Assembly (NCBI RefSeq): GCF_010119545.1
Contig: NZ_JAAEAA010000008.1
Coordinates: 105,900-169,899 of the forward strand
Origin: Pontibacter fetidus
GTDB taxonomy: Bacteria > Bacteroidota > Bacteroidia > Cytophagales > Hymenobacteraceae
DNA: 64,000 nt
Direction of reading: 5' to 3'
Part shown: positions 1 to 9,695 of the stretch, piece by piece
How positions within the stretch are numbered: position 1 is the stretch's first letter
Layout of the letters: each line of letters starts with the position of its first letter
Notes under the pieces: generated by a model
What the model was told of the DNA's origin: nothing
The model's input: only the letters and a program-made list of their open reading frames with translations
Database searches by the model: none
Made by a program: the position numbers and the translations under genes

Positions 1-31
1 AGGCTCTTCCTTTTAATACAATACTTATACT

Positions 32-1021
32 CTATACTTTCGCTTTTAGCCTCTTAATCATCCCCTTCATCTTATCCAGCACATGGAAATCAGACCTATA
101 AAAATCACATTGGCTGATGAGGTCTTCTTTGCCCCAAATGGTGAACCGGTTTAGGGTAAGCAGGTTGGTTGGTTCGTATAGTTGCGGGCTGAAGTTTTTG
201 GCATGTTGCGTTGTGATACCCAGTTTAATATTCTCTTCCCGGCAAACTTTTAAAACAGTATCGTTAAACTCGCCACAAGGGTAGGCTATCGTTATCGGGC
301 GGTAACCGACGATATCTTCCAGTATGTCCTGCGCTTTTGCAATCTGCTCTTTTATACCTGCTGCGTTATAGTTTGGTAACACGGCATGGTCGCAGGTGTG
401 GTTACCAATGTGCACCAATGGGTGTTGGGCAAATTTATTCAGTTCGTCAGGGGTAAGCGGGCGGTCAGTTTCACCAATAGGCGTAAAGCAGGCAGGTCCG
501 TATTTCCTGGTCAAATAAGAATCAATAGCATCGTCGGTCAGGGTAAGCAGGTGCTCTTTTTCAAGGTCGATGGCAGCGTCTGACATGCCCGCTTTTTTGC
601 CTTCGCGGTAAGCCACATCCCACCAGAAAGCTTTGCCTTTACGCACATGGTTAGCCGAAATGAAGAATAAGGCAGGCACATTAAACTCTTCCAGTATAGG
701 CAGGGCACGCAGATTGTTATAATACCCGTCATCAAACGTGATCATCACATACCGCTCGTCGGGGTCCAGGCCTTTCAGCACATCAACCGGAGACACAAAC
801 GTATAGCCTTTGCTTTTATGGTAAGCTACAAACCTCCTGAAGGTATCAACAGTAACCTGTTGTTGTGGGTCGCAGCAATTTAGAGCAAGTTCTTCCTCGT
901 CTCTAAATAAGGCATGGAATAAGTATGTATTAAGTGCATTCTGTTCTTTTACAGCAGAAAGTATAAGGGGCGCCATCATCACATCCACCTGGTGTATGGC
1001 CTTTCGTAGAGTTGTCTTCAT
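32..1021 (-). CDS. Polysaccharide deacetylase family protein (NodB fold)
   Basis: This 329-residue protein has the metal-binding NodB signature TFDDGY near residues 93-98. A later HIGNHTCDH stretch supplies the usual histidine pair, and an AYPCGEFN stretch matches the family's RxPxG-like motif. Such enzymes remove N-acetyl (or O-acetyl) groups from polysaccharides, using a divalent metal. There is no clear signal peptide, so it may act in the cytoplasm or be exported in another way. It is divergent from the export operon that begins at 1371, which suggests a role in modifying the same polymer, although it could belong to a neighbouring locus outside the window. The substrate cannot be told from sequence. 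Confidence 0.85.
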   Translation of the reverse strand: MKTTLRKAIHQVDVMMAPLILSAVKEQNALNTYLFHALFRDEEELALNCCDPQQQVTVDTFRRFVAYHKSKGYTFVSPVDVLKGLDPDERYVMITFDDGYYNNLRALPILEEFNVPALFFISANHVRKGKAFWWDVAYREGKKAGMSDAAIDLEKEHLLTLTDDAIDSYLTRKYGPACFTPIGETDRPLTPDELNKFAQHPLVHIGNHTCDHAVLPNYNAAGIKEQIAKAQDILEDIVGYRPITIAYPCGEFNDTVLKVCREENIKLGITTQHAKNFSPQLYEPTNLLTLNRFTIWGKEDLISQCDFYRSDFHVLDKMKGMIKRLKAKV

Positions 1022-1370
1022 GCAAAGTAAATACTAATAAGGGCAGCAGCCTGCCGGTATTTACCCGTCTTATACTGCACAGCCAAGCCCTTAGTTATAA
1101 TTTCTGCTTAAAATTCCGAAACTATAGTATAAGCAAAGCAGCTGCAGCAGCGCGCTAAGTATACTGTGTGTTATGCAGGTAAGACCAATCTATAAACTTC
1201 TCCCTTATTTATCCATCACAATATTTAAATGTTTCAGCATCTTTTTTAAGCTATCGCAGTATATATGCCTGAATTAATGCAACCGGTACCGCAAACAATT
1301 TCGCTTACCTGCTGCCGGCTGTAACTCCAAACACATTACGTTCAGGACGTAACACCCTTAACCATTGAAC
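1022..1370. other. Divergent intergenic region
   Basis: About 350 bases lie between the deacetylase (minus) and the export operon (plus), so promoters for both probably sit here. I could not find a clean TAnnTTTG -7 box for either gene. It holds one CTATAG-core palindrome near 1121 and several AT-rich tracts. No convincing gene is seen. Confidence 0.5.
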
Positions 1371-2135
1371 ATGAAGAACATTTTTTATTTTCTTGTCGGC
1401 CTTGTGCTGATCAGCTCCTGTGTAACAAAAAAAGAGCTGGTATACATGCAAAACGAAAATTTAAAGAACACCGCTCCTACTACTTTCAATAACAATGTTC
1501 CGGATTATAAACTACAGGTAAACGATGTGCTTTCTGTGAAGGTACTGAGTGCCGAAAGTGAGTTATCTGAGATCTATAACATAATCAGCCCTACAAACGG
1601 TTTTGGTGTAGCTGAGCCGGGTAGCTTATACCTGAGCGGGTATACGATCGATGCTGAAGGTAACATTAACCTGCCCAACGTAGGCAAACTGAAAGTAGCC
1701 GGAATGAACACCCTGCAGGCCCAGAAACTGATACAACAAAACCTGGACCGTTACCTGAATGGGGCAACCGTAGTGGTAAAGCTCATCAGCTTTAAGATAA
1801 GCATACTGGGCGAAGTAAAAATGCCGGGATATTATTATGTATATAACGACCAGGCAAACCTGCTGGAAGGGCTGGCCCTTGCCGGCGACCTTACACCGGC
1901 AGCCAACCGTCAGAACCTGAAATTAATACGCCAGAAACCGGGCGGCTCTGAGGTAATTTTACTTGACCTCACCGACCCCGCTCTCGTACAATCACCATAC
2001 TACTACCTGTTGCCGAACGACGTACTATACGTTGAGCCACGCAAAACACATTTAAAGCGCGAAAACCTGGTGGTAGTAACAACGGTACTCAGTGTTATCT
2101 CGACCGCAGCACTGTTATTTAATTTTGTGAAGTAA
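1371..2135 (+). CDS. Polysaccharide export outer-membrane lipoprotein (Wza/Poly_export family)
   Basis: A short hydrophobic N-terminus ending in LISSC is a lipoprotein signal with the cysteine at about residue 17. A poly_export domain follows (YKLQVNDVLSVKV, then the segment ending GKLKVAGM), then an SLBB-like beta-grasp domain (ISILGEVKMPGYYYV). A C-terminal hydrophobic helix (VTTVLSVISTAALLFNFV) would be the Wza-like helix that crosses the outer membrane. It is expected to form the outer-membrane channel for the capsule or EPS. An in-frame TTG lies six bases upstream, but the ATG at 1371 gives the better signal peptide. It is followed after 8 bases by the tyrosine autokinase gene, the usual order of the pair. 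Confidence 0.93.
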   Translation: MKNIFYFLVGLVLISSCVTKKELVYMQNENLKNTAPTTFNNNVPDYKLQVNDVLSVKVLSAESELSEIYNIISPTNGFGVAEPGSLYLSGYTIDAEGNINLPNVGKLKVAGMNTLQAQKLIQQNLDRYLNGATVVVKLISFKISILGEVKMPGYYYVYNDQANLLEGLALAGDLTPAANRQNLKLIRQKPGGSEVILLDLTDPALVQSPYYYLLPNDVLYVEPRKTHLKRENLVVVTTVLSVISTAALLFNFVK

Positions 2136-2143
2136 TCCCCATC

Positions 2144-4516
2144 ATGAAGAAGAATACAAAAGAACATGAAATAGACCTGAAGAGCTGGCTTTTCAAGTTC
2201 AGAGCAAAGTGGTACCTGTTTGTAATCTGCAGCTTAATTGCCCTGGCAGGTGCCTACGTGTATGTAAAAAGCTCGGAGCGCATTTATAAGTTTAGCGCTA
2301 CCCTATTGCTTGGCGATCAGCACACCGGCTCTAAAAAAGCACAGGAACTGCTTAACCTCCTTGAGGTACAGAACAAAGGCATTAAAGTAGAAGATGAAAT
2401 TGGTTTACTGACCTCTACCGAGATGATTCGCAAAGCCATGCTGCACCTGGACTTTAATGTATCCTACTATAAAGTATCGGACCACTGGTTAAACAGCATC
2501 GGTAACATTGTAGTGGAGGAACAGTATAAAACGGCGCCTTATACTATAAAACTCGATACCAATGCTAACCAGTTGGTAGATGTACCCATGGAAGTTAAAA
2601 TGCTGCCAGGCAACAAGTATGAGCTGACAGTAAAAGGCAAAGATGTAGCCCGTTATAACTTTAAGAACCACACGGTGCTGGAGTACCTGCCTGAGGTAGA
2701 ATTTACCAAAGTGCTGCCCGTAGGCCAACCTTACAAAGATAAGTACATGAGCTTTACGCTCTTACCTACCAAAGATGCTGATGTATCGCCAGCTAAGAAG
2801 CATTACTTTACCATTAACAGTTTGGATAGCCAGGTAGGACACCAGCAGGCCAACCTCACCGTTTCGCCGATAGAGCGCGAAGCCCGCGTGCTTTGGCTGG
2901 TAAGCCAGGGAAGTATACCGGACAAAGAGATCTTGTTCCTTAATACCCTGATGAATACCTATGTTGCCAACGACCTGCAGGAGAAAAATAACAATGGTCG
3001 CAAAACGTTGGAATTCATCGAAAATGAACTGGCCTCTTTAACAGATTCGCTTCGCCAGAGCAAACTGGCCCTGTCTTCTTTCCGTTCAGCTAACCGAATA
3101 GCCAACATTGATGTGCAGTCTAACATCAGCTACGAGAAACTATCGCAGCTGGAAATGGAAAAAGCCCGCATCACTACAGATAAAATATACTACCAGAACA
3201 TCCTGGAGCAGATCCAGAACGGCAATGGCATTGCGCAGTCGGTGTCGCCAACGGTAGCCGGTATCCAGAACCCTAACCTGAACAACCTGTTCTTAGAGTT
3301 ATCGGAGCTGAACAAGCAAAAAGCTGGTTATGAGGTAAATGCTACCCAAAAGAACCAGTTGCTACAGGTACTGGAAGGCAAGATTGCAAGCACTAAAAGC
3401 TCTATCGTTGCCAACCTTAAAAACCTGATCCGTTCTGCCGACATTTCTATACAGGATGTGGACCGCCGTATGGGGCAGATTGAGGGCAACCTGGCCAAGA
3501 TACCTGAGAACGAGCGCCGCCTGATGGACCTGCAGGGCCAGATGGAATTCATCAACAAGCGTTACGATTTCTTACTGGAGAAACGTGCAGAAGCTGCCAT
3601 CTCGCTTGCTACCAACACCACCGATAAAAAGATTGTAGACCACGCAGCGCTGGCCAGTGTAGGCCCAATAAACGTGAAGCCTAAAATGATCTATATGCTT
3701 GCCTTGCTTATTGGCTTAGCTATACCTGCCGGCTTTATCGTTTTGATGAGCAACGTAGACAACACCATACAAGGCAAAAACGACCTAAGCGCGATCACAA
3801 GCATCCCGTTCCTGGGGGTAATTGCGCATGGCAGTAAGTCTGATAAACTAGCTGTTATGAACAATCCGCGTTCAGCTATAGCTGAGTCGTTCCGATCGGT
3901 GCGTATCAACTTGCAGTACCTGTTATCAGAGGGCAGCTTTAAAGTGATTGGTGTTACTTCGTCTATCTCCGGCGAGGGTAAAACATTCTGTTCTGTTAAC
4001 CTGAGCTCCGAACTGGCGATGTCTGGTAAGCGGGTGGTGCTGATAGAATCGGATATGCGCAAACCTACGTTCGGAAAATATTTTGATACCCATAATGCAG
4101 CCGGTCTTTCGTCTTACCTGATGCAGGGCTTGCCACTGGAAGAAGTCATTCAGCAAACTGCTGTTGAGAACCTGGACATCATTCCGTGCGGACCTATTCC
4201 TGAAAATGCGATCAGGTTGCTGGAGTTACCTAAAATGCGCGAACTGCTCGATCAGCTGAAAGAAAAGTATGATTACGTTGTGGTTGATACCCCACCGATC
4301 GGGTTTGTATCAGAATACTTTATCCTGATGAAGCACATGGACACCAACCTGTATGTAGTGAAGCATAAGTATACAGATAAGACCATGCTGGGCCAGATAA
4401 ACGAATTGTATGCTGCCAAAAAGATAAAGAATATCTACATGGTCATCAACGACCTGGATTACAGCAACACCTACGAGTACGGCTACAAGAAAAAGGCATC
4501 CTACTATTATGTGTAG
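2144..4516 (+). CDS. Polysaccharide co-polymerase / tyrosine autokinase (Wzc-like)
   Basis: This 790-residue inner-membrane protein starts with a Wzz domain bounded by two membrane helices (about residues 22-42 and 515-535), with a long coiled-coil periplasmic region between them. The cytoplasmic BY-kinase domain shows Walker A (SISGEGKT, near 606-613), Walker A' (VVLIESDMRKPTFGKYF) and Walker B (YVVVDTPP). The C-terminus ends in a tyrosine cluster (YSNTYEYGYKKKASYYYV) that fits autophosphorylation. In known systems the phosphorylation cycle controls polymer length and export through the Wza channel, encoded just upstream. All catalytic motifs look intact, so it should be active. Confidence 0.95.
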   Translation: MKKNTKEHEIDLKSWLFKFRAKWYLFVICSLIALAGAYVYVKSSERIYKFSATLLLGDQHTGSKKAQELLNLLEVQNKGIKVEDEIGLLTSTEMIRKAMLHLDFNVSYYKVSDHWLNSIGNIVVEEQYKTAPYTIKLDTNANQLVDVPMEVKMLPGNKYELTVKGKDVARYNFKNHTVLEYLPEVEFTKVLPVGQPYKDKYMSFTLLPTKDADVSPAKKHYFTINSLDSQVGHQQANLTVSPIEREARVLWLVSQGSIPDKEILFLNTLMNTYVANDLQEKNNNGRKTLEFIENELASLTDSLRQSKLALSSFRSANRIANIDVQSNISYEKLSQLEMEKARITTDKIYYQNILEQIQNGNGIAQSVSPTVAGIQNPNLNNLFLELSELNKQKAGYEVNATQKNQLLQVLEGKIASTKSSIVANLKNLIRSADISIQDVDRRMGQIEGNLAKIPENERRLMDLQGQMEFINKRYDFLLEKRAEAAISLATNTTDKKIVDHAALASVGPINVKPKMIYMLALLIGLAIPAGFIVLMSNVDNTIQGKNDLSAITSIPFLGVIAHGSKSDKLAVMNNPRSAIAESFRSVRINLQYLLSEGSFKVIGVTSSISGEGKTFCSVNLSSELAMSGKRVVLIESDMRKPTFGKYFDTHNAAGLSSYLMQGLPLEEVIQQTAVENLDIIPCGPIPENAIRLLELPKMRELLDQLKEKYDYVVVDTPPIGFVSEYFILMKHMDTNLYVVKHKYTDKTMLGQINELYAAKKIKNIYMVINDLDYSNTYEYGYKKKASYYYV

Positions 4517-4550
4517 CACGGCCTCTAAACACAACCCTTTATAAAGTCTG

Positions 4551-4584
4551 CCTGGTGGCAACTATAGATATAGTTGCCACCAGG
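4551..4584. repeat. Perfect 15-bp stem hairpin between the autokinase and flippase genes
   Basis: The left arm CCTGGTGGCAACTAT (4551-4565) is the exact reverse complement of 4570-4584, with a 4-base loop AGAT. No T-run follows on the plus strand, so it is not a classical intrinsic terminator. It may be an RNA-stability or attenuation element that sets the ratio of upstream to downstream genes. The arms include the CTATAG-type motif. Confidence 0.75.
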
Positions 4585-4604
4585 TAAAAGACAAACTATA
4601 GTTT

Positions 4605-6122
4605 ATGAGTAAAAATTTAGCATCCAAGGCGGTAAGCGGGATAAAGTGGGGCTCAGCTTCTACTTTTGCAAACGCTGTGATGCAGATCGGTTATACTTCG
4701 GTAATGGCCCGTCTGTTGGCTCCGGAGGCCTTTGGTCTGGTTAGTATAGCCGGTACCATTCTGGGGTTTAGCGGCTACTTCGCCAACATGGGGCTGAGTA
4801 AAGCCATCATCCAGAAGGAAGATATAACCGCAGATAACATCCGGGCTGCTTTTACCACCTCAGTAGCGCTGGGCATTTTCTTCTTTTTACTAACCTGGAT
4901 CATCGCGCCGTTCTCCGCTATTTATTTTAAAGAGCCAAATGTAGCGCCCATCGTGCGGGTCATGGGCCTTGTGTTCCTGATAAACGGCCTTTCCATGACG
5001 GCAATCAGCCTGTTGGAGCGTGAAATGCGTTTTAAGACGATTGGCATCATCGAGACGAGCTCTTACATTTTCTCTTATTTAGTGGTAGGTATTATACTTG
5101 CTTACCTTGATTTTGGGGTATGGGCCCTGGTGTATGCTTCCCTGATGCAATCGCTTACGTACGCACTTGGGGCTTATTTTTCGGTGCGCCATTCGGTACT
5201 CCCTTCATTTAAATGGGAATCGTTTAAGCCGCTATTCGACTATGGCAGCCGCATGTCGCTTATCAGTTTTATGGAGTATATCAGCGCGAACCTGCCTACC
5301 GTACTTATCGGGCGCTTTTTAGGAACTCACAAACTGGGTTTGTATAGCCGGGCGTTTATGCTGGTTAACCTGCCTATGTACCAGTTAACGCGCACGCTTA
5401 TAAAAGTGGCTATGCCGTCGTACAGTCGCCTGCAATCTGATAACGAAAAACTGGGGAAAGTATACCTGTCAAGTATAACACTGCTGGCAGCGCTAATTAT
5501 GCCTATTTGCCTGGGTATTATGGTGGCTGCACCAGAGATTATTCGCATCGTATTAGGCGATCAATGGGGCGAATCGGTGCCAGTGTTACAGGTGCTGGCT
5601 TTAGCGATACCAATGGGCTTTATTACCATGTTTGCCGGTATTGTTTGTGATGCCAAAGCTATACTTAACCCTAAGATCATTCTGAACATACTGTTTATAG
5701 TTGTGATCTGTGTTTTCTTTTTGTTGTTCCGCGACTACGGGTTGGTTGGCTTTGCTGGCGCTGTGCTTTTAGGTGAGTTTGTAAGGATGCTGATGTACCA
5801 GCAGATTATGCATAAAGAACTGGATCTGCCCCACAGTAAGCAACTGGCTATTTATATGCCGGGCCTGATTAACGGCGTGCTGGTAGCAGTCGGTATCTAT
5901 ATCGTGAGCACTGTTATGCGGTCGGCAGAGTTGCCGGCACTGGCTATACTTATTGCACAAATGGCAACCGGTGCTGTACTGCTTCTTGTACTTACATTGC
6001 TTTTCCCGCATAAACTGCTGCGCCAGGAACTACAGATAGTGTTTGAAAAAATTGGTCTTCAAGGTAAAACAGACTCATACCTGCACAAAATTATTCAGCG
6101 AACAGGCCTTATATCAGAGTAA
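4605..6122 (+). CDS. Lipopolysaccharide/oligosaccharide flippase, MOP superfamily (Wzx-type)
   Basis: The 505-residue protein is almost wholly hydrophobic, with about 12-14 predicted membrane helices. Its N-terminus (SGIKWGSAST, then ARLLAPEAFGLV) is typical of the WzxC branch of the polysaccharide-transporter family. It should flip undecaprenyl-linked repeat units across the inner membrane for periplasmic polymerisation. The start is the ATG at 4605, directly after an ACTATAGTTT motif. It lies 88 bases after the autokinase gene, with the strong hairpin in the gap. Presence of a flippase and a Wzy-like protein (7400-8698) indicates a Wzx/Wzy pathway rather than an ABC or synthase pathway. Confidence 0.92.
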   Translation: MSKNLASKAVSGIKWGSASTFANAVMQIGYTSVMARLLAPEAFGLVSIAGTILGFSGYFANMGLSKAIIQKEDITADNIRAAFTTSVALGIFFFLLTWIIAPFSAIYFKEPNVAPIVRVMGLVFLINGLSMTAISLLEREMRFKTIGIIETSSYIFSYLVVGIILAYLDFGVWALVYASLMQSLTYALGAYFSVRHSVLPSFKWESFKPLFDYGSRMSLISFMEYISANLPTVLIGRFLGTHKLGLYSRAFMLVNLPMYQLTRTLIKVAMPSYSRLQSDNEKLGKVYLSSITLLAALIMPICLGIMVAAPEIIRIVLGDQWGESVPVLQVLALAIPMGFITMFAGIVCDAKAILNPKIILNILFIVVICVFFLLFRDYGLVGFAGAVLLGEFVRMLMYQQIMHKELDLPHSKQLAIYMPGLINGVLVAVGIYIVSTVMRSAELPALAILIAQMATGAVLLLVLTLLFPHKLLRQELQIVFEKIGLQGKTDSYLHKIIQRTGLISE

Positions 6123-6161
6123 AAGTTAAGCCTGCTACAGAAATCCAAAGTACATAATTAG

Positions 6162-7403
6162 ATGAAGATAGGAATTTGTGGACCCGTTAATTTAAGTTTG
6201 TTGGAATGGGAAAATAGGCCTGCCTCACTTCCTGAAACCAATGCTTTCCCGCTTACCTCCCACTTAGTAAACGCCTTGTTGCGCCGTGGCTACGACGTGG
6301 TAGTATATACAAACTCTAATTCAATCCCAGAACCTATAGTTCTGCATGACACACACCTCACGGTATGCGTCAGTTTAGAAATGAAACAGCCCGGCAGGCG
6401 CTTTTACAAGCAAGAGATCGAAGGCCTTAAACAGCATATCTTAGCCTACCCAGCCGATATCATCAGCGCTTTCTGGACCTACGAGTATGCCTGGGCGGCT
6501 TTACGTTCCGGGTTACCAACGGTAGTGTCGGTACATGATGTGGCGTATAAGATCCTGCTGAAACAATTCGATGTGTTTCGTTTTGTGCGTTTCCTGATGA
6601 ACGAAATTGTGGTGCGTAAAACAAAGCACCTTGTTGCCAACTCAGCTTATACCTATAGTATACTGCCTGCCTGGATCCGGAAAAAAACGACTATAATCAA
6701 CAACTTTTACCCCGAGCACCTGCCCGATCTGTTACCCGAAACTATAGTTAAGGGCAATTACATCGTATCGGTGGTACAGGGTTTTACTAAACGAAAAGGT
6801 ATTCCGTTAGCCCTGAAGGCATTTGCTAAACTACGGCAGCAGCACCCTAAACTGGAATACCACCTGATAGGCATAAACTATGAAGAGAACGGGCTGGCCC
6901 ATGCGTATGCTAAAAAACATAACCTGGCCGAAGGCGTACGCTTTTTAGGTTGCATGACCTCAGACGAATTGTTTAAGCATGTGGCAGGCGCTAAAGTAAT
7001 GTTGCATCCTTCAGAGGAAGAGTCTTTCGGGATGGCGGTGCTGGAGGCTATGGTTGCCGGAACAGTGGTTGTAGGTGGCAAAAAAAGCGGCTTTATACCT
7101 AAACTACTCGACTATGGAAAGGCTGGTATACTTTGCGACATACGTTCTGCCGCTGCTATTTCGGAAGCCGCGCACAGGCTTTTAGCAGATGCCTCCCTTC
7201 GTGACAGTTATGAGCGCCATGCCCGCCGGTTTGCTGCACAGCATTTTTCTGAAGACGTGATCGTAGAACAACACCTGAACTATTATAACAACGTATTGGG
7301 GAAAACACATCAACCAACTATAGCACCCGAAGCCAAAGCACAAAATAACGTAATCGCCAAAGCATCTATGGTTGCGAACGTGTTAGGCTATACTTTCTTA
7401 TGA
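6162..7403 (+). CDS. Glycosyltransferase family 4
   Basis: This 413-residue protein has two Rossmann-like halves (GT-B fold). The C-terminal half carries SVVQGFTKRKG, then HPSEEESFGMAVLEAM, the E-x7-E motif that binds the nucleotide-sugar phosphate, followed by AGTVVVGG. It should transfer a sugar from a nucleotide donor to the lipid-linked repeat unit on the cytoplasmic face of the membrane. The stop overlaps the next start by four bases (ATGA), a sign of translational coupling with the Wzy-like gene. Donor and linkage cannot be predicted. Confidence 0.9.
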   Translation: MKIGICGPVNLSLLEWENRPASLPETNAFPLTSHLVNALLRRGYDVVVYTNSNSIPEPIVLHDTHLTVCVSLEMKQPGRRFYKQEIEGLKQHILAYPADIISAFWTYEYAWAALRSGLPTVVSVHDVAYKILLKQFDVFRFVRFLMNEIVVRKTKHLVANSAYTYSILPAWIRKKTTIINNFYPEHLPDLLPETIVKGNYIVSVVQGFTKRKGIPLALKAFAKLRQQHPKLEYHLIGINYEENGLAHAYAKKHNLAEGVRFLGCMTSDELFKHVAGAKVMLHPSEEESFGMAVLEAMVAGTVVVGGKKSGFIPKLLDYGKAGILCDIRSAAAISEAAHRLLADASLRDSYERHARRFAAQHFSEDVIVEQHLNYYNNVLGKTHQPTIAPEAKAQNNVIAKASMVANVLGYTFL

Positions 7404-8698
7404 AACTGAATTACTCGCTATTATTTGCCATCCCCCTTATGGTCATCTTCACTATGGACAACATGTTCATGGAGCTGGCCGCACCACACGATCCACCATC
7501 GCAGGGGGCGTTGCTTAACCTGATTATCCGTGGGTCCGCAGCAATCTCGTTTGTATACAGCATCTTTTATTTCAGGCGCATGTCAAACTACATGAAGTTT
7601 GCCTTTGCGTTGCTTACTGCTTACGTCTTTGCCCTGGTGTTTGAGTCGAAGTATGTGTACGACAGCTTTATGGTATACCCGCACGTTTTCCTGAAGGTGC
7701 TGCTGTTTTACTATATCTTTTCGATGTACACGTTTTACAAAGGGCATTATCACCTCAAGTTTGTACACCTGGTATACTTTATACTTATCTTTTTCTGGAT
7801 GAATGCCATACTTATCAATCCGGATGCGCTAAGTATATCTTCGTTTACGCACCACGAACGCGGTATTCACTCTACCTCGGTTTATATGATGGTGCTGCCG
7901 CTGTTCTATTTCATGAGCAATTACTTTTATAAAGGTGGCCTCTATAACCTGGGTATGACCTTTTTTGTATTGCTCACGATCTTCTTTTTCCAGCACCGCA
8001 CGGTTTGGGTGGTAACAGCTGTTATGCTGGCCATTTATTACCTGCTCATCAAGTTTAAGACGCCTAAACCTATAAACTTTGCCACTAAGCTTTTGCCTGT
8101 AGTTACGGTTATGTTGGTGATGGGCATAGCAAGCAGCGCGTTCCTGTTTTCCATCCACCCCGAGATCATCGACAAGGTAATGGAGAACTTCTCTGATATC
8201 GAGAACATGGAGTCGCAGGGTACAGGGGGTTGGCGCTACCAGCAATGGATGTCGTACCTGCCTTTTATCCAGGACAACTTTGTGACCGGTATGCGCTTTA
8301 AAGGCTTTGAACTACCTATACAGTTTTACCGCGATGATATTGACAAGCCAGTTTTTGAAGATGGCAAAGGACACTTCTTCCATAGTTTTTATGTGGATGT
8401 GCTATTCTATACCGGTATGATCGGGCTGTCGCTGTTTCTGACGGCTGCCTTCCGCCCTATTTACCAGGGTATAAAAAAGTTTCAGCTAACTACCAACCAG
8501 ATCATCCTGTTTACGTTTGTATGCAGTGGTTTCATATTTGGCATTTCGTACGTGCTGCCTCCATTTTACTATGGCGTTTTAGGCCTTTGTATAGTTGCTA
8601 TGGAGAAAGAAAGCGTACCACGCCAAACCTACCTGCAAGACTTTGCCAGCCGCATGATGGCACGACGCCAGCAAGGCAGGCCGGCAGTGTACTTTTAA
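7400..8698 (+). CDS. O-antigen polymerase/ligase-like membrane protein (Wzy candidate)
   Basis: This 432-residue protein has about ten membrane helices and a long loop near residues 250-320 (between the FSIHPEIIDK stretch and the FYVDVLFYTGMIG helix). This matches the O-antigen ligase/polymerase (Wzy_C/WaaL) layout, where the large periplasmic loop carries the catalytic residues. The segment GTGGWRYQQW followed by DNFVTGMRFKGFE resembles the family's G-R-x-W and G-x-G loop region. From context it is the polymerase that joins repeat units delivered by the flippase. Sequence identity in this family is low, so the function rests on topology and neighbours. It overlaps the upstream glycosyltransferase by four bases. 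Confidence 0.82.
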   Translation: MKLNYSLLFAIPLMVIFTMDNMFMELAAPHDPPSQGALLNLIIRGSAAISFVYSIFYFRRMSNYMKFAFALLTAYVFALVFESKYVYDSFMVYPHVFLKVLLFYYIFSMYTFYKGHYHLKFVHLVYFILIFFWMNAILINPDALSISSFTHHERGIHSTSVYMMVLPLFYFMSNYFYKGGLYNLGMTFFVLLTIFFFQHRTVWVVTAVMLAIYYLLIKFKTPKPINFATKLLPVVTVMLVMGIASSAFLFSIHPEIIDKVMENFSDIENMESQGTGGWRYQQWMSYLPFIQDNFVTGMRFKGFELPIQFYRDDIDKPVFEDGKGHFFHSFYVDVLFYTGMIGLSLFLTAAFRPIYQGIKKFQLTTNQIILFTFVCSGFIFGISYVLPPFYYGVLGLCIVAMEKESVPRQTYLQDFASRMMARRQQGRPAVYF

Positions 8699-8747
8699 AC
8701 ACAACCTCTGCAAAAAATAGCAGTATGCTATATTAAACCCTTACAAC

Positions 8748-9683
8748 ATGAGTATTTCTACTGAACATAATCCGTTGCACACGCCTGTGCTGCTGATCAT
8801 ATTTAACAGAGCACACACGACCCAGAAAGTATTCGACCGCATCCGCCAGGTGAAGCCGACCAAACTATATGTTGCTGCCGATGGCCCGCGCCCTCATGTA
8901 CCCTCAGATATAGAAAAATGCGCTGAGACCCGCCGTATAGTGGAGCAGGTAGACTGGGATTGCGAAGTAAAAACACTTTTCAGGGAAGAGAACCTGCGTT
9001 GTGGTGTTGCTCCGGCTCAGGCTATAACCTGGTTTTTTGAGAACGAGGAAGCAGGAATTATTCTGGAAGACGACTGTGTGCCTTCAAAAAGCTTTTTCTG
9101 GTTTTGCCAGGAACTGCTGCAGAAGTATAAAAACGATACCCGCGTAATGCACATCAGCGGCAACAACTACCTGAACGGCTGGCGCCGTGATTCAGATTAC
9201 TCGTATTATTTCTCTAACAAAGTCAGTAGCTGGGGTTGGGCTACCTGGCGCCGTGCCTGGCAACTATACGACTTCAACATTACCACTTACCCTGAGCTGA
9301 AACGAAAAGGGTACCTGGACGATATTTTCCTCAACAAGTTTGAAAAAGCGTACCGCCTGAGCAAAGTTGATGATACTTACCTGAATATAGAAAAAGGCGA
9401 CGTGTGGGATTACCAGTGGGATTTTACAGTCTATAGCAACTCAGGACTATGCATAGTGCCGGAAGTGAACCTGGTACGTAACATTGGCTTCGGCGAAGAT
9501 GCTACCCATACCTTTAACCAGCATGAGGATAAAGCCAAAGTGGAAGAACAGGAAATTTCTTTTCCGTTGCGCCATCCGCGTTTTGTGATCCAGGACAAGG
9601 AATCTGATAAGCGGTACTTCAACTACATCATCCGCGATAAAGTAAGTGCCAAAATCAAAAGCCTGTTCAATTTCAGTTTATAA
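8748..9683 (+). CDS. Nucleotide-diphospho-sugar transferase (GT-A type glycosyltransferase)
   Basis: The 311-residue protein starts with PVLLIIFNRAHTTQKV, typical of a group of Bacteroidota GT-A enzymes often annotated as glycosyltransferase or hemolysin-activation related protein. ILEDDCVPS supplies the D-x-D-like metal and nucleotide-sugar motif, and KVSSWGWATWRRAW is a strongly conserved acceptor-side stretch in this group. It probably adds one sugar to the repeat unit. It lies 49 bases after the Wzy-like gene and 12 bases before the next glycosyltransferase. The exact family number is uncertain. Confidence 0.82.
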   Translation: MSISTEHNPLHTPVLLIIFNRAHTTQKVFDRIRQVKPTKLYVAADGPRPHVPSDIEKCAETRRIVEQVDWDCEVKTLFREENLRCGVAPAQAITWFFENEEAGIILEDDCVPSKSFFWFCQELLQKYKNDTRVMHISGNNYLNGWRRDSDYSYYFSNKVSSWGWATWRRAWQLYDFNITTYPELKRKGYLDDIFLNKFEKAYRLSKVDDTYLNIEKGDVWDYQWDFTVYSNSGLCIVPEVNLVRNIGFGEDATHTFNQHEDKAKVEEQEISFPLRHPRFVIQDKESDKRYFNYIIRDKVSAKIKSLFNFSL

Positions 9684-9695
9684 CACCGCCTGACC

